Counted from the first letter of the stretch, positions 15,108 through 24,111 are shown. The stretch: DNA of 64,000 nucleotides from an uncultured Kiritimatiellota bacterium (GCA_944389565.1 CALXMV010000010.1:1-64000), one strand, 5' to 3'. Numbers and translations: made by a program. Notes: generated by a model not told the origin, from the sequence alone.

Positions 15108-16388
15108 TCAGTCCGCGTCGTCCTCCTCCTCGGGCGGCAGGGCGCGGCGCCCCAGGAAGACCTCCGCGGCCACGCAGAGGGCCTGCGCGGCGGCGCAGGC
15201 GAAGAGGACGTCCAGCACCCGCTGGAGGGAGCCCCCCGCCCAGAGCCACAGCGCCCCCGAGCCGAGGGCGACGCAGGGGGCGAGGTAGAGGAGGTAGCGG
15301 AAGTCGTTGCGCGCCTGCTGGTAGGTGAAATGGGTGGCGCAGGCGACGTTGAGCGTGGTGGTGAGGGCGAGGTAGGCGGCGAGCGGGGCGTGCGGGACGT
15401 ACGGGGCGTAGAGGGGGATGAGGCGGAAGAAGGGCGGGAGCGCCAGCCAGAGCAGGAGCGCCAGGAGGCACCCGCCGACGACGATCGTGACGATCGCGCC
15501 ATCGTGCAGGCGCCGGGCGTTCTTGCCGCGCACGTAGGCCACCGTCGCGAAGGGGAAGAGCACGAACGCGACGGTGGAGCCGCAGTAGGTGGCGATCTCC
15601 GCGAAGCGCGAGACGATGTAGTAACCGGCCGAGTCGCCGAAGGAGAGACGCGTGCGGATCAGGAAGGCGGCCAGGAGCGTCTGGCACGAGGTGAGGGCGA
15701 CGCCCACGGCGACCTTGGCGGCGTAGCGCAGCATCGGGCGGGCCTCCGCGTGCCAGCAGAAGGTCGCGGGCGGCCCCCCCAGCAACCGCCGAAGCGCCCA
15801 GACCGCCACGCCGGCGGTGACGAGCAACGGCACGATCTGCCCCAGGAAATATCCGGTCAGCCCCAGCAGCGGCAGGAGGACGAGCTGCGCGACCAGCCGC
15901 GCGGGCGCCGCCAGCACGGAGGCCAGGGACATCGCGCCGAACTTGCAGAACGCCTGGAGCGCCGCGGTCGTCATCGGCACGAAGGCCGCGGTCAGCCCAT
16001 AGGAGACGGCCAGGTAGCCGGCGGGCGAATGGGGCACGCGGAGCGTCTCGCAGATCCATGGCATGACGGCGGAGACGAGCGTCAGCGCGCCGGCCAGGCA
16101 GACGCCCGTCGCGGCCAGCACGTCGCGCAGGAGGGCCTGCGCGCAGACACCCTCGTCGTCGTGCGCGGCGCAGGCGCAGAGATGCCGGGAGAAGACGGTG
16201 GTGAGCACGCTGACGGGGAAGGCGAGCACGGCCCCGAGCTGGGTGAGCGGGGCCACGGCCCCGAGCGCCTCCCCGCCCAGCCACCGCGGCACGACGAAGA
16301 GCCCGGTGACGGCGTTGATCGCGTCGGCCAGGCGCATGGCCACGAAGACCAGCGCGAGATTCAGCCAGAAGTTCCGCACCAAGGCCAT
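15108..16388 (-). CDS. Polysaccharide/lipid flippase of the MOP superfamily (Wzx- or MurJ-like)
   Basis: 426 residues, ATG at 16388, 7 bases after the murF stop. About 12 hydrophobic helices, starting [25 protein letters not shown], with the small conserved Arg/Gly loops of MATE/Wzx proteins ([19 protein letters not shown]) and an acidic C-terminus (PPEEEDDAD). It should translocate a lipid-linked saccharide across the inner membrane. Two readings are open: partner of the exopolysaccharide operon at 6453-13387, which lacks a flippase, or a lipid II flippase, given its place directly after murF. It is shorter than typical MurJ (about 510, 14 helices), which favours Wzx. Last gene of the operon starting at 22438. 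Confidence 0.75.
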   Translation of the reverse strand: MALVRNFWLNLALVFVAMRLADAINAVTGLFVVPRWLGGEALGAVAPLTQLGAVLAFPVSVLTTVFSRHLCACAAHDDEGVCAQALLRDVLAATGVCLAGALTLVSAVMPWICETLRVPHSPAGYLAVSYGLTAAFVPMTTAALQAFCKFGAMSLASVLAAPARLVAQLVLLPLLGLTGYFLGQIVPLLVTAGVAVWALRRLLGGPPATFCWHAEARPMLRYAAKVAVGVALTSCQTLLAAFLIRTRLSFGDSAGYYIVSRFAEIATYCGSTVAFVLFPFATVAYVRGKNARRLHDGAIVTIVVGGCLLALLLWLALPPFFRLIPLYAPYVPHAPLAAYLALTTTLNVACATHFTYQQARNDFRYLLYLAPCVALGSGALWLWAGGSLQRVLDVLFACAAAQALCVAAEVFLGRRALPPEEEDDAD

Positions 16389-16395
16389 GGCGGGC

Positions 16396-17760
16396 TCACC
16401 CGCGCAGGGCGTCGACGAGCCGCTCCAGGCGCATCCCGCGCGACCCCTTCAGCAGGACCGTCTCGCCGGGGCGCACGAGCAGGGGGAGCGCCTCGGCGGC
16501 CTCGGCGGTGGTGGCGAACCAGGCCGTCCGCGAGGGCGGGTAACCGGCGGCCACGGCGCCCTCGACCAACGCGCGGGAGGCCGGGCCCACGGCCGCGAGC
16601 AGGCGCCACGGGCCGTTGCCCGAGGCCTCGCCGACGGCGCGGTGCTGGGCGTCCGACGCGTCGCCGAGCTCGAGCATGTCGCCCACGCAGACGATCTTCC
16701 CGCCGGGGGTCTCCATCCCCGCGAAGGTCTCCAGCGCCGCGCGCATGGAGAGGGGGTTGGCGTTGTAGGCGTCGTTGACGACGCGCACGGGGCCGGCCTG
16801 GACGCTCTCCCAGCGCATGGGCGGGGGCTGGAAGCGGGCGAGCCCGGCGAGGGCCTCGGCGGCGGAGGCGCCGGCCTCGCGGGCGGTGGCGTAGGCCAGG
16901 AGGGCGTTCGAGGCGTTGTGCTCGCCGCAGAGCCCCGTCTCCAGGAGCACGGCGGGCTCGCCGGCGTGGCGCACGCGCACGACGCCCTTGGCCAGGGGCT
17001 CGCCCACGTAGTCGGCCTCGGCGGGGGCGAGTGCGGCGGTGACGACGCGGCAGCGGCAGGCGGCGCGGAGCGTCGCCTCGCCCGCCACGCCGGCGGGGAT
17101 CACGGCGAAGCCCTTGGCGCGGGTGGCGGCCAGGAGCTTGGCCTTCTCGGCGGCGATGGCCCCGACGGTGCCGAAGAACTCGATGTGCGCGGGGCCGAGG
17201 CAGGTGACGGCCGCCGCGTCGGGGCGCAGGGCGTCGGCCAGGGGGTCCATGTCGCCGGGGTGGCTGATGCCGGCCTCGATGACGGCGAAGCGGGCGTCGT
17301 CGGGGATGTTGAGGAGGGAGAGGGGCAGGCCGATTTCGTTGTTGCGGTTGCCGGGGGTGGCGGCGGTCTTGCCGGCGCCCGAGAGCATGGCGGCGGCGAG
17401 CTCCTTGAAGGTGGTCTTGCCGGCGCTGCCCGTGACGCCGACGACGCGCGCCCGGAGCGTGGCGCGGTACCCTTTGGCGCAGGCGACGAGCGCGGCCGCC
17501 GGGTCGTCCACGCGCAGGAGCGGCAGCCCCGCCACCTCCGCCGGCGGCGCCCAGTCGGGCCGGACCATCGCGGCGGTGGCGCCCGCGCGGAAGGCGGCGG
17601 CGACGAAGTCGTGGCCGTCGTGGCGGGGGCCGCGGAGGGCCACGTAGAGCGCGCCGAGGCAGGCGGCGCGGCTGTCCTGGGTGACGGCGGTGATGGGGAA
17701 GGTGGGCGGCACGCTCCACGTGCCGCCGGCCCAATGGGAGAGTTGCTCGGGTCTGATCAT
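16396..17760 (-). CDS. murF: UDP-MurNAc-tripeptide--D-alanyl-D-alanine ligase
   Basis: 454 residues, ATG at 17760 overlapping the nudC stop (ATGA). N-terminal UDP-substrate domain (TQDSRAACLGALYVALRG), central ATPase with P-loop GVTGSAGKTT (108-117), AATPGNRNNEIGLPL and AGISHPGDMDPLA, and C-terminal ligase domain with VNDAYNANPLSMRAAL and a final MLLKGSRGMRLERLV-type end. It adds D-Ala-D-Ala to the peptidoglycan precursor in the cytosol. Length and motif order are normal. Its presence shows that peptidoglycan synthesis is retained. Confidence 0.95.
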   Translation of the reverse strand: MIRPEQLSHWAGGTWSVPPTFPITAVTQDSRAACLGALYVALRGPRHDGHDFVAAAFRAGATAAMVRPDWAPPAEVAGLPLLRVDDPAAALVACAKGYRATLRARVVGVTGSAGKTTFKELAAAMLSGAGKTAATPGNRNNEIGLPLSLLNIPDDARFAVIEAGISHPGDMDPLADALRPDAAAVTCLGPAHIEFFGTVGAIAAEKAKLLAATRAKGFAVIPAGVAGEATLRAACRCRVVTAALAPAEADYVGEPLAKGVVRVRHAGEPAVLLETGLCGEHNASNALLAYATAREAGASAAEALAGLARFQPPPMRWESVQAGPVRVVNDAYNANPLSMRAALETFAGMETPGGKIVCVGDMLELGDASDAQHRAVGEASGNGPWRLLAAVGPASRALVEGAVAAGYPPSRTAWFATTAEAAEALPLLVRPGETVLLKGSRGMRLERLVDALRG

Positions 17761-18530
17761 GGCGCGACCCCTTTCGCGAAGGCTTCGATCATCGTGGCGG
17801 TGAGGGAGAGGGGGCCGGCGGCGTCGGGCGGCGGGGGGAGCGCCTCGGGCGCGAGCCATTCGGCGGAGGCGAGCTCGCCGTCGGCCAGGGCCAGGCGGCC
17901 GGGGTCGGCGACCTCGGCGAAGAAGCCGAGCAGGAGCGCCCCGCTGAGCCCCCAGGGCTGGGAGGCGAAGTAGCGCGGCGGGGTCCGGATCTCGAGGCCC
18001 GTCTCCTCGCGCGCCTCGCGGCGGCAGGCGGCCTCGGCCGTCTCGCCCACCTCGCAATAGCCGGCGACGAGCGCGGGGCCCTTGTAGGGGCGGTCGGCGT
18101 AGCGGGTGACGAGGAGGCGGCCGCGGTGGGTGAGGCCGAGGATGACGGCCGGGGCGATGGCGGGATAGACCTCGTGCCCGCATTCCGGGCAGCGGAGGCG
18201 CGCCCCCACGCGGGCCAGGGGCGCGGCGCAGCGGCCGCAGTGGCGGTGGTCCAGCAGCCAGCGGGCCAGGTGCAGGGCGCAGAAGGCGCCGAAGCGGGCG
18301 GAGGCGTCGGGGATCGCGCGGAGGCGCTGGGCGCTCCCCGGCTCCATGCCGGGCGCGGCGCCAAGGAAGAAGCCCCGCCCGCCCACCGCCGCCAGGGGCG
18401 CGCCCACCGTCGCGACGGGCGACCATTCGGCGAGGGCGACCTGCCCCCCGCGCAGGGTAAGCAGGAGGTCGCCGGGGCCGGCGGCGCGTTCGGGGAAGAG
18501 GGTGACGGGGTCGGGGATGTCCTGGATCAT
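17757..18530 (-). CDS. nudC: NADH pyrophosphatase / RNA decapping Nudix hydrolase (NudC)
   Basis: 257 residues from the ATG at 18530 (AGGAGG 7 bases upstream, inside the end of rsmA). Zinc ribbon C98-x2-C101 and C114-x2-C117 (CGRC, CPEC), then the Nudix box from G157 (GYCEVGETAEAACRREAREE), then the NudC-specific SQPW motif (190-193, SQPWGLSGALLLGF). The enzyme hydrolyses NADH to NMNH and AMP and removes NAD caps from RNA. Its start and stop overlap the neighbouring genes by 4 bases on both sides, so it is translationally coupled to rsmA and murF. Confidence 0.92.
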   Translation of the reverse strand: MIQDIPDPVTLFPERAAGPGDLLLTLRGGQVALAEWSPVATVGAPLAAVGGRGFFLGAAPGMEPGSAQRLRAIPDASARFGAFCALHLARWLLDHRHCGRCAAPLARVGARLRCPECGHEVYPAIAPAVILGLTHRGRLLVTRYADRPYKGPALVAGYCEVGETAEAACRREAREETGLEIRTPPRYFASQPWGLSGALLLGFFAEVADPGRLALADGELASAEWLAPEALPPPPDAAGPLSLTATMIEAFAKGVAP

Positions 18531-19375
18531 GGGGTTGCCTCCTGCCGGGCCAGCGCGGCCAGGGCCTCCCACTCGGGGAGGGTGAGGGTCTCGGCGCGGC
18601 GCGCGGGGTCGATGCCCGCCGCCGCGGGGTCAATCCCGCGCCACGGCTCCGGCGATTTGCGCAGGACGGCGCCGAGCTGTTTGCGCCGCTGCGTGAAGAG
18701 ATGTTTGGCCAGGGCGCGGAGGGTGGCCTTGGCGGGTTCGCCGAGGGCCGAGCGGCCGTGGCGCGTGAGGGTGACGACCGCGCTCGTGACCTCCGGCGGC
18801 GGCCAGAAACAGGTGGGCCTGACGAGCCGCGCGAGGCGCACGTCGTAATCCAGCTGGGCCCAGACCGAGGCGGTGCCGCGCGCGTGGGTGCCCGGCGGCG
18901 CGGCCAGGCGGTCGGCGACCTCGCGCTGGACGAGGAGGACGAGGCGGCGCGGGGCGTCGGGCCGCGCCAGGAGCGTCATCAGGATGCGCGTGCCGACCGA
19001 GTAGGGGAGGTTCGAGGCGAAGGCGTCGCACCCGCCGGCCAGGAGGGCGCCCCAGTCGGCCTCCAGCGCGTCGCCCTCCACGAGCGTCAGGGCCCCCGGG
19101 TGCTCGGCGCAGAGGCTCTCGCGGAGCCAGGCGGCGAGGGCGGGATCCTTCTCCACCGCCGTGACGCGTGCCCCGCGGCGGAGGAGCCCCTCGGTGAGCA
19201 CGCCGAGCCCGGGGCCGACCTCCAGCGCCCGCGACCCCGGCCCCACGCCGGTCTCCGCCACGATCGCCTCCAGGATGTTGCGGTCGACGAGGAAGTTCTG
19301 CCCCAGCGTCCTGTTGGGGTGGAAACCGCGCGCCAGGCACCAGGCGCGCACCTCGCCGAGGGCCGTGCGGTTCAT
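18527..19375 (-). CDS. rsmA: 16S rRNA (adenine(1518)-N6/adenine(1519)-N6)-dimethyltransferase
   Basis: 282 residues, ATG at 19375 overlapping the stop of the upstream isomerase gene. SAM-binding motif LEVGPGLGVLTEGLL (51-65) with E52-x-GxG, TLGQNFLVDRNIL near the N-terminus, motif IV NLPY (122-125), and the KsgA-type C-terminal domain (TCFWPPPEVTSAVV, LFTQRRKQL). It dimethylates two adjacent adenines near the 3' end of 16S rRNA during 30S maturation. Pairing with a SurA-like gene echoes the surA-pdxA-rsmA order of proteobacteria, without pdxA. Confidence 0.95.
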   Translation of the reverse strand: MNRTALGEVRAWCLARGFHPNRTLGQNFLVDRNILEAIVAETGVGPGSRALEVGPGLGVLTEGLLRRGARVTAVEKDPALAAWLRESLCAEHPGALTLVEGDALEADWGALLAGGCDAFASNLPYSVGTRILMTLLARPDAPRRLVLLVQREVADRLAAPPGTHARGTASVWAQLDYDVRLARLVRPTCFWPPPEVTSAVVTLTRHGRSALGEPAKATLRALAKHLFTQRRKQLGAVLRKSPEPWRGIDPAAAGIDPARRAETLTLPEWEALAALARQEATP

Positions 19376-20337
19376 AGGGTCACGTCCACGTTCCGCACGT
19401 AGGCGGCCTTGCGCAGGGCGCCGACCCAGGCGTCGTAACGTTGCCGGCCGAGCTCCTCGCGCACGGCACGCGTGGCCTGCTCCCACACCTCGGCCAAGGG
19501 CCTGACGCCCTCGCTCCGCACGGCGACCTTGCGGACGATCATGTGCCAGCCGCCGAGATCCAGGATCGGCGAGGTCTCGCCCGGCTTCAGCGCGGCGATG
19601 GTGGCGGCGATCGGCGCGGCGAAGGTCTCGTGGGGGTCGACGAACCCCCAGTCGCCGCCGTTGGCCGCCTGGCTGTCGCAGGAGAAGGCCTTCGCCACCT
19701 CGGCGAAGGGCTTGCCGGCCTCCAGGTCGGCGGCGGCGCGTTTGGCGGCCGCCTCGCCGCCCTTCGGGTCGATCGTGATGGTCCGCACGTGCACGCCGCC
19801 CCGCTCCGCGAAGCGCTCGGGGTGCGCGGCGTAGTAGGCGCGGACCTTCTTGGGGGAGACGGTGATCTTCTGGTCCACCTGCAGTTGGCGCATGGCGGCG
19901 ACGATCATGTTCGCGCGCAGCTGCTTGACCCACTCCTCATAGGTCATGCGGTTCTCGCGCAGGGCCTCGCGCAGACGCGCCGTGTCGCCGCCGAAGGATT
20001 CGGCCACCACCGCCTGGACGCGGGCGTTGACGGCCTCGTTGGGCAATTGGGCGCCGGAGGCCTCGTAGGCCTCGAGGATGAGCAGGCGGTCCACCAGCAG
20101 GTCGCGCATCACGGGGTAGAGCTCGCGGATGCGGCCGGGCAGCTGGGCCTGCGGCACGCGCGAGAGGTCGAAGTTCATGCGCATCTCGCGCATCACCGTG
20201 TCCACGGTGACGACCTTGTCGTTCACGTAGGCCGCCACGCCGTCGTAGAAGGTGGCCTCGCCCCGCGCGGGGGCGGCGAGGGCCAGCGCCAGGGCGAGGC
20301 CGAGCGCGGCGCGGGTCGGGAGGGGGCGTTTCGTCAT
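19372..20337 (-). CDS. Periplasmic peptidyl-prolyl isomerase / chaperone (SurA/PpiC-like)
   Basis: 321 residues from the ATG at 20337 (AGGAGAA seven bases upstream). Signal peptide MTKRPLPTRAALGLALALALAAPARG. A SurA-N-like helical region follows (VAAYVNDKVVTVDTVMREM, then LVDRLLILEAYEASG), then one parvulin domain (RGGVHVRTITID, then AFSCDSQAANGGDWGFV and GGWHMIVRKV). Expected role: folding of outer-membrane proteins in the periplasm. It has one parvulin domain rather than the two of E. coli SurA. The operon partner upstream is another exported, zinc-finger-like protein. Confidence 0.88.
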   Translation of the reverse strand: MTKRPLPTRAALGLALALALAAPARGEATFYDGVAAYVNDKVVTVDTVMREMRMNFDLSRVPQAQLPGRIRELYPVMRDLLVDRLLILEAYEASGAQLPNEAVNARVQAVVAESFGGDTARLREALRENRMTYEEWVKQLRANMIVAAMRQLQVDQKITVSPKKVRAYYAAHPERFAERGGVHVRTITIDPKGGEAAAKRAAADLEAGKPFAEVAKAFSCDSQAANGGDWGFVDPHETFAAPIAATIAALKPGETSPILDLGGWHMIVRKVAVRSEGVRPLAEVWEQATRAVREELGRQRYDAWVGALRKAAYVRNVDVTL

Positions 20338-20363
20338 CGGTGCGTTCTCCTGGGGGGATAGGG

Positions 20364-21110
20364 TCAGCGGCGGCCGTCGCCCTTGCACGAGCGGCAGAGC
20401 GTGGTGTAGGCGGGGCGGTCGCGCGCGGCCGGCACGTCCGTCACCCCCGCGCCGTCGCAGCGGGAACAGATCTTGGCGAGGCCGGAGCCCTCGCAGCGGC
20501 GGCAGGGCTGGGAGCCCGAGCCCCCGCATTCGGCGCACGGCAGCGTGTAGGGCTTGATCTGGGTCTCGCCCTCCTCGTCCTCCACGCGCTCGATTTTCTC
20601 GATTTTGCCCTGACCCTTGCACTTGCGGCAGTTCTCGATGCCGAGGCCCTGGCAGGTGCGGCAGGGCTTGGGGTAACGCGCGGCCAGGGCGGCGCGCGCC
20701 ACGGGCTCGAGGGCCTCGGCCGCCGCGCGGTCCATGAAGCCCGCGCCCACGGGCACGCGGCGCCGGGCGCGCTGCTCGCGCTCGTAGGCGTTGCGCGCCT
20801 GGCGCTGGAGGGAGACGCGCTCGGCGGCGGAGAGGGGGCGCAGGCAGCGCTTGGCGCCCCTGCAGCGCGGGCAGGGGACGACGAAGGTGGTGCCGTCGGG
20901 GCCGGTGTCGATGGCGCGGTTGGCGCTTTCGACGGTGCCCCGGCCCTTGCACTCCGGGCAGATGCCCTCGCCCTGGGTGGGGGCGGCGGCAGGCGGCGGG
21001 AAGAAGCCCTCGGGCGGCGGCCCGGCGGGCGCCTCCTCCGCGCGGAGGGGCGCGCCGCAGAGGGCGAGGGCGAACGTAAGGGCGAACGCGAGGCGGCGGC
21101 GGGGGCTCAT
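20364..21110 (-). CDS. Exported CxxCxGxG (DnaJ-type zinc-finger) repeat protein
   Basis: 248 residues from the ATG at 21110, overlapping the regulator stop (ATGA). The N-terminus MSPRRRLAFALTFALALCGAPLRA is a signal peptide, so the cysteines would act outside the cytoplasm. Eight CxxC units follow, most of the form CxxCxGxG: CPECKGRG (51-58), CPRCRGAK, CRTCQGLG, CRKCKGQG, CAECGGSG, CRRCEGSG, CSRCDGAG and CRSCKGDG at the very end. This matches the zinc-binding central region of DnaJ without J or substrate-binding domains. Role unknown; placement before a SurA-like gene suggests a periplasmic folding or redox helper. An exported DnaJ-type zinc protein is unusual. Confidence 0.82.
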   Translation of the reverse strand: MSPRRRLAFALTFALALCGAPLRAEEAPAGPPPEGFFPPPAAAPTQGEGICPECKGRGTVESANRAIDTGPDGTTFVVPCPRCRGAKRCLRPLSAAERVSLQRQARNAYEREQRARRRVPVGAGFMDRAAAEALEPVARAALAARYPKPCRTCQGLGIENCRKCKGQGKIEKIERVEDEEGETQIKPYTLPCAECGGSGSQPCRRCEGSGLAKICSRCDGAGVTDVPAARDRPAYTTLCRSCKGDGRR

Positions 21111-22438
21111 CGGGCGTCCTCCAATCCATAGGTCTTGAGGCGGCGGTAGAAGGTGCGCAGGGGGATACCGAGGCGCCTGGCGGCGGCGGTGCGGTTGCCG
21201 CCCTCGGCATGGAGGGCCTCGCGGATGCGGGCGGCCTCGGGGTCGGCGGGGGCGGGGCGCGCGGCGGGGGCGGGGGCGCGCACGTTCGCCGGCACGTCCG
21301 CGAGGGTCAGGCGGTCGCCATGGGCCAGGACCATCATGCGCTCGATCACGTTGCGCAGCTCGCGCACGTTCCCCGGCCAGGGATAGGCGGCGAGCGCGGC
21401 CATCGCCTCGGGCTCGATGCCCAGGATGCCGCGCCCGAGCAGGGGGTTGAACTCGCGCACGAAAGCGTCGCACAGCTGGGGCAGGTCGCCCTGGCGCTCG
21501 CGCAGGGGCGGCAGGGTGATGTCCACCACGTTCAGCCGGAAATAGAGGTCCTCGCGGAACCTCCCCGCGTCCACCCACGCGCGCAGGTCGCGGTTGGTGG
21601 CGGCCACCAGGCGGATGTCCACGGGGATGGGGCGCGCGGAGCCCACCGGCTCGACGGTGCGCGTCTCCAGCACGCGCAGCAGCTTCACCTGCGTGGCCAG
21701 GTCGATCTCCGAGATCTCGTCGAGGAAAAGCGTCCCCCCGTCGGCGATCTCGAAGCGCCCCTTGCGGTCCTCGTCGGCCCCCGTGAAGGCCCCCTTCACG
21801 TGGCCGAAGAGCTCGCTCTCCAGGAGCGAGGGCGAGAGCGCGGCGCAATGGACGGCGACGAAGGGCGCCTCCGCCCTGGGGCTGAGGGCATGGAGCGCCC
21901 GCGCCACCAACTCCTTGCCCGTGCCGCTGGGCCCCTGGATGAGGACCGTCGCCGGCGTGGGCGCCACCTGCCCGATCCGCTCGCGCACCGCGGCCATCGC
22001 CTCGGAGGAGCCGATCAGGCGGTCGAGCGCCGAGCGGCCGGCGAGCTGGGCGCGCAGACGCGCGTTCTGCCGCTCCAGGTTCTTCTGCCGCAACGCCCGG
22101 CGCACCACCAGCTCCAGATGGTCCAGGTTCACCGGCTTGGTCAGGAAATCCACCGCCCCGTCGCGCATGGCCTCCACCGCGCTCTCCACCGACCCATACG
22201 CCGAGAGCAGGATCACCGGCACCCCCGGGTGCGACACCGCGATGTCCCGCAGGAGCGACAGCCCGTCCCGCCCCGGCATCCGCAGATCCGTCAGCACCAG
22301 ATCCACCGACTGCCCCGTCAGCACCCGCAACGCCCCCTCCGCGTCCGCCGCCGTCAGCACGCGATACGCACGCCCCAACGCCAACGCCAGCCCCTCGCGC
22401 GTCGCCTTGTCGTCGTCCACAATCAGCACCGTGTTCAT
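21107..22438 (-). CDS. Sigma-54-dependent response regulator (NtrC family)
   Basis: 443 residues, ATG at 22438. Receiver domain with acidic pair D8/D9, phosphoacceptor D51 (VLTDLRMPG) and K101. AAA+ domain with Walker A GPSGTGKE (169-176) and the sigma-54 contact loop GAFTGA (216-221). C-terminal Fis-type helix-turn-helix (NRTAAARRLGIPLRTFYRRLKTYGL). It activates sigma-54 promoters after phosphorylation by a histidine kinase; none is encoded here, so it is an orphan in this window. It heads an operon of six housekeeping genes. A leaderless octamer-array promoter precedes it. In PEP-CTERM organisms a regulator of this type (PrsR) controls surface proteins; that link is speculative here. Confidence 0.93.
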   Translation of the reverse strand: MNTVLIVDDDKATREGLALALGRAYRVLTAADAEGALRVLTGQSVDLVLTDLRMPGRDGLSLLRDIAVSHPGVPVILLSAYGSVESAVEAMRDGAVDFLTKPVNLDHLELVVRRALRQKNLERQNARLRAQLAGRSALDRLIGSSEAMAAVRERIGQVAPTPATVLIQGPSGTGKELVARALHALSPRAEAPFVAVHCAALSPSLLESELFGHVKGAFTGADEDRKGRFEIADGGTLFLDEISEIDLATQVKLLRVLETRTVEPVGSARPIPVDIRLVAATNRDLRAWVDAGRFREDLYFRLNVVDITLPPLRERQGDLPQLCDAFVREFNPLLGRGILGIEPEAMAALAAYPWPGNVRELRNVIERMMVLAHGDRLTLADVPANVRAPAPAARPAPADPEAARIREALHAEGGNRTAAARRLGIPLRTFYRRLKTYGLEDAR

Positions 22439-22443
22439 GCCGC

Positions 22444-22475
22444 CATTATAGCATATCGGCATATCGGCTGATTGG
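22444..22475 (-). promoter_or_regulatory. Octamer-array, leaderless promoter of the sigma-54 regulator operon
   Basis: On the minus strand four exact 8-base units: CCAATCAG, CCGATATG, CCGATATG, CTATAATG. The last holds TATAAT, and only 6 bases (GGCGGC) separate that -10 box from the ATG. No Shine-Dalgarno. Confidence 0.75.
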
Positions 22476-22528
22476 GGCGCCCCCTCGGGGCGACGGGCTG
22501 CCCCGGATGCCCTAAGGGTGCCGACCCG

Positions 22529-22594
22529 AAACCCTAAAGGGTCCGGGGCCAAACCCTAAAGGGGTCCGGGGCCAAACCCTAAAGGGTCCGGCCC
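22529..22594. repeat. Tandem 22-23-bp repeats around CCCTAAAGGG
   Basis: Three consecutive copies of AAACCCTAAAGGGTCCGG plus a short tail (22529-22550, 22551-22573 with one extra G, 22574-22594), preceded by a looser CCCTAAGGG at 22510. It lies between the regulator promoter and the TPR gene promoter and belongs to the dispersed CCCTAAGGG family. Confidence 0.85.
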
Positions 22595-22646
22595 GGGAGC
22601 CCGGAGGGGCGATGCCCCCCGGGGCCACCCGCCGGCACGCCGTCCT

Positions 22647-22675
22647 TTGACTTTTCCCGCGGGGTTTGCTATATA
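22647..22675 (+). promoter_or_regulatory. Sigma-70-type promoter of the TPR gene
   Basis: TTGACT at 22647-22652, 17-base spacer, TATATA at 22670-22675. The start is expected near 22682, giving a leader of about 30 bases that contains an AAAGG ribosome site. Confidence 0.75.
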
Positions 22676-22713
22676 GAGGGTAACACTTTACTTTCAACGA
22701 AAGGTTCGCGATC

Positions 22714-24111
22714 ATGGCTGAGAGCATGGCTGAGCTGCAGAAAAAGATGAAGTCCCAGGGCTTCCTGACCAAGGCGACCCAAGCGGCCGAACGCGGCGCG
22801 CTCGACGTGGCGCTCTCGCTGTGCCGCCAGGCCGTGGCCCTCACCCCGCACGACGAACAGGCCCGCCGCCAGTTCCACGAGACGCGCATCCGCCTCTTCA
22901 AGACCGCCAAAAAGGGCGGCCTCGGCCAATCCTTCGCCGAGATGGGCGCCCAGCTGAAAATGGGCAAGGCCCAGACCCTCATCAAGCAGGGCAAGCCCGA
23001 GGATGCCATGGCCCTCGCCGAGGAAATCCTCGACGTCAACCCCGTCTCCCCCAAGTTCAACGAGTTCTACTTCGACATCGCCCAACGCACCAACCACCCC
23101 GAGGCCATGCTCTCGGCGATGGAAGTCCTCTCCTCCGCCTGCCCCGACGACATGGACCTCATGCTCCGCCTGGGCAAGACCTACATGCAGACCGGCGTCT
23201 ACGGCCGCGCGCGCGACTGCTTCCAGCGCGCCGCCAAGGCCAACCCCACCGACCTGAGCATCCAGAAACTCCTGAAAGACGCCATGGCCCGCGACACCAT
23301 GGACGCCGGCGGCTGGGAGGCCAACGCCGGCAAACGCGGCGGCTTCCAGGCCCTCATCCGCGACAAAGAGCTCGCCGCCAAGCTCGACCGCGAGGCCAAA
23401 GCCCAAGTCACCGGCGACGACGCCGAGGCCGTCATCGCCGAGGCCAAGGAAAAAATCGCCCGCGAACCCAAGAACGTCAACTACTACCGCGCCCTCGCCC
23501 GCATCTACATCCAGAACAAACGCTTCGACGAGGCCCTCGACACCTTCGCCGCCGCCCGAAAGGTCAACCCCGCCGACCCCGAGCTCGACCGCAACTGGGC
23601 CGACACCAAAATCAAAGCCTACGAGGCCGAGATCGAGGCCCTCAAGGCCCAAGGCAAGGACGACGAGGCCTACGACAAAGAGGTCGAAAAAGCCCAGTTC
23701 GCCTTCGACGACCTCCTCCGCCGCGTCGAGGCCTACCCCAACGACCTCGGCCTCCGCTACGAACTCGGCAAGATGTACTACGACAACGAGGCCTACGACG
23801 ACGCCATCCAGCAATTCCAGCTCGCCCAGAAAAGCCCCAAACACCGCCTCGAGGCACTCTACCACCTCGCCTGCTGCTTCAAGGCCAAAGGCCAGCCCGA
23901 CATGGCCGTCATGCAGCTCGAGGCCGCCAACAGCCAGCTCCTCACCATGGACGACCTCAAGAAAAACGTCGTCTACACCCTCGGCGTCATCGCCGAGGAA
24001 GCCGGCGACCTCGACAAGGCCTTCGACTTCTACAAAGACGTCTACGCCGCGGACATCGGCTTCCGCGACATCGGCGCGCGCATGCAGCGCCTCCACAACC
24101 GCAAGGCCTGA
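22714..24111 (+). CDS. TPR-repeat protein, cytoplasmic
   Basis: 465 residues, ATG at 22714 (AAAGG 9 bases upstream; a second ATG four codons on is also possible). No signal peptide and no membrane helix. Helical throughout, with tetratricopeptide-type repeats such as ALDVALSLCRQAVALTP (near 30), YMQTGVYGRARDCFQRAAKA (near 155), NKRFDEALDTFAAARKVNP (near 270), EAYDDAIQQFQLAQKSP (near 355) and AGDLDKAFDFYKDVY (near 430). Such proteins act as assembly scaffolds; the partner is unknown. Similar proteins are common in Kiritimatiellae/Verrucomicrobia. It is followed after 31 bases by the MBL-fold gene, probably in one operon. Confidence 0.85.
   Translation: MAESMAELQKKMKSQGFLTKATQAAERGALDVALSLCRQAVALTPHDEQARRQFHETRIRLFKTAKKGGLGQSFAEMGAQLKMGKAQTLIKQGKPEDAMALAEEILDVNPVSPKFNEFYFDIAQRTNHPEAMLSAMEVLSSACPDDMDLMLRLGKTYMQTGVYGRARDCFQRAAKANPTDLSIQKLLKDAMARDTMDAGGWEANAGKRGGFQALIRDKELAAKLDREAKAQVTGDDAEAVIAEAKEKIAREPKNVNYYRALARIYIQNKRFDEALDTFAAARKVNPADPELDRNWADTKIKAYEAEIEALKAQGKDDEAYDKEVEKAQFAFDDLLRRVEAYPNDLGLRYELGKMYYDNEAYDDAIQQFQLAQKSPKHRLEALYHLACCFKAKGQPDMAVMQLEAANSQLLTMDDLKKNVVYTLGVIAEEAGDLDKAFDFYKDVYAADIGFRDIGARMQRLHNRKA

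Noticed and set aside
13495-16284. 929-codon frame suggesting a fusion upstream of GuaA
   Set aside because: The part above 15039 is Arg/Ala-rich shadow of the flippase gene, and TGCTATAAT lies between them. GuaA starts canonically at 15039.
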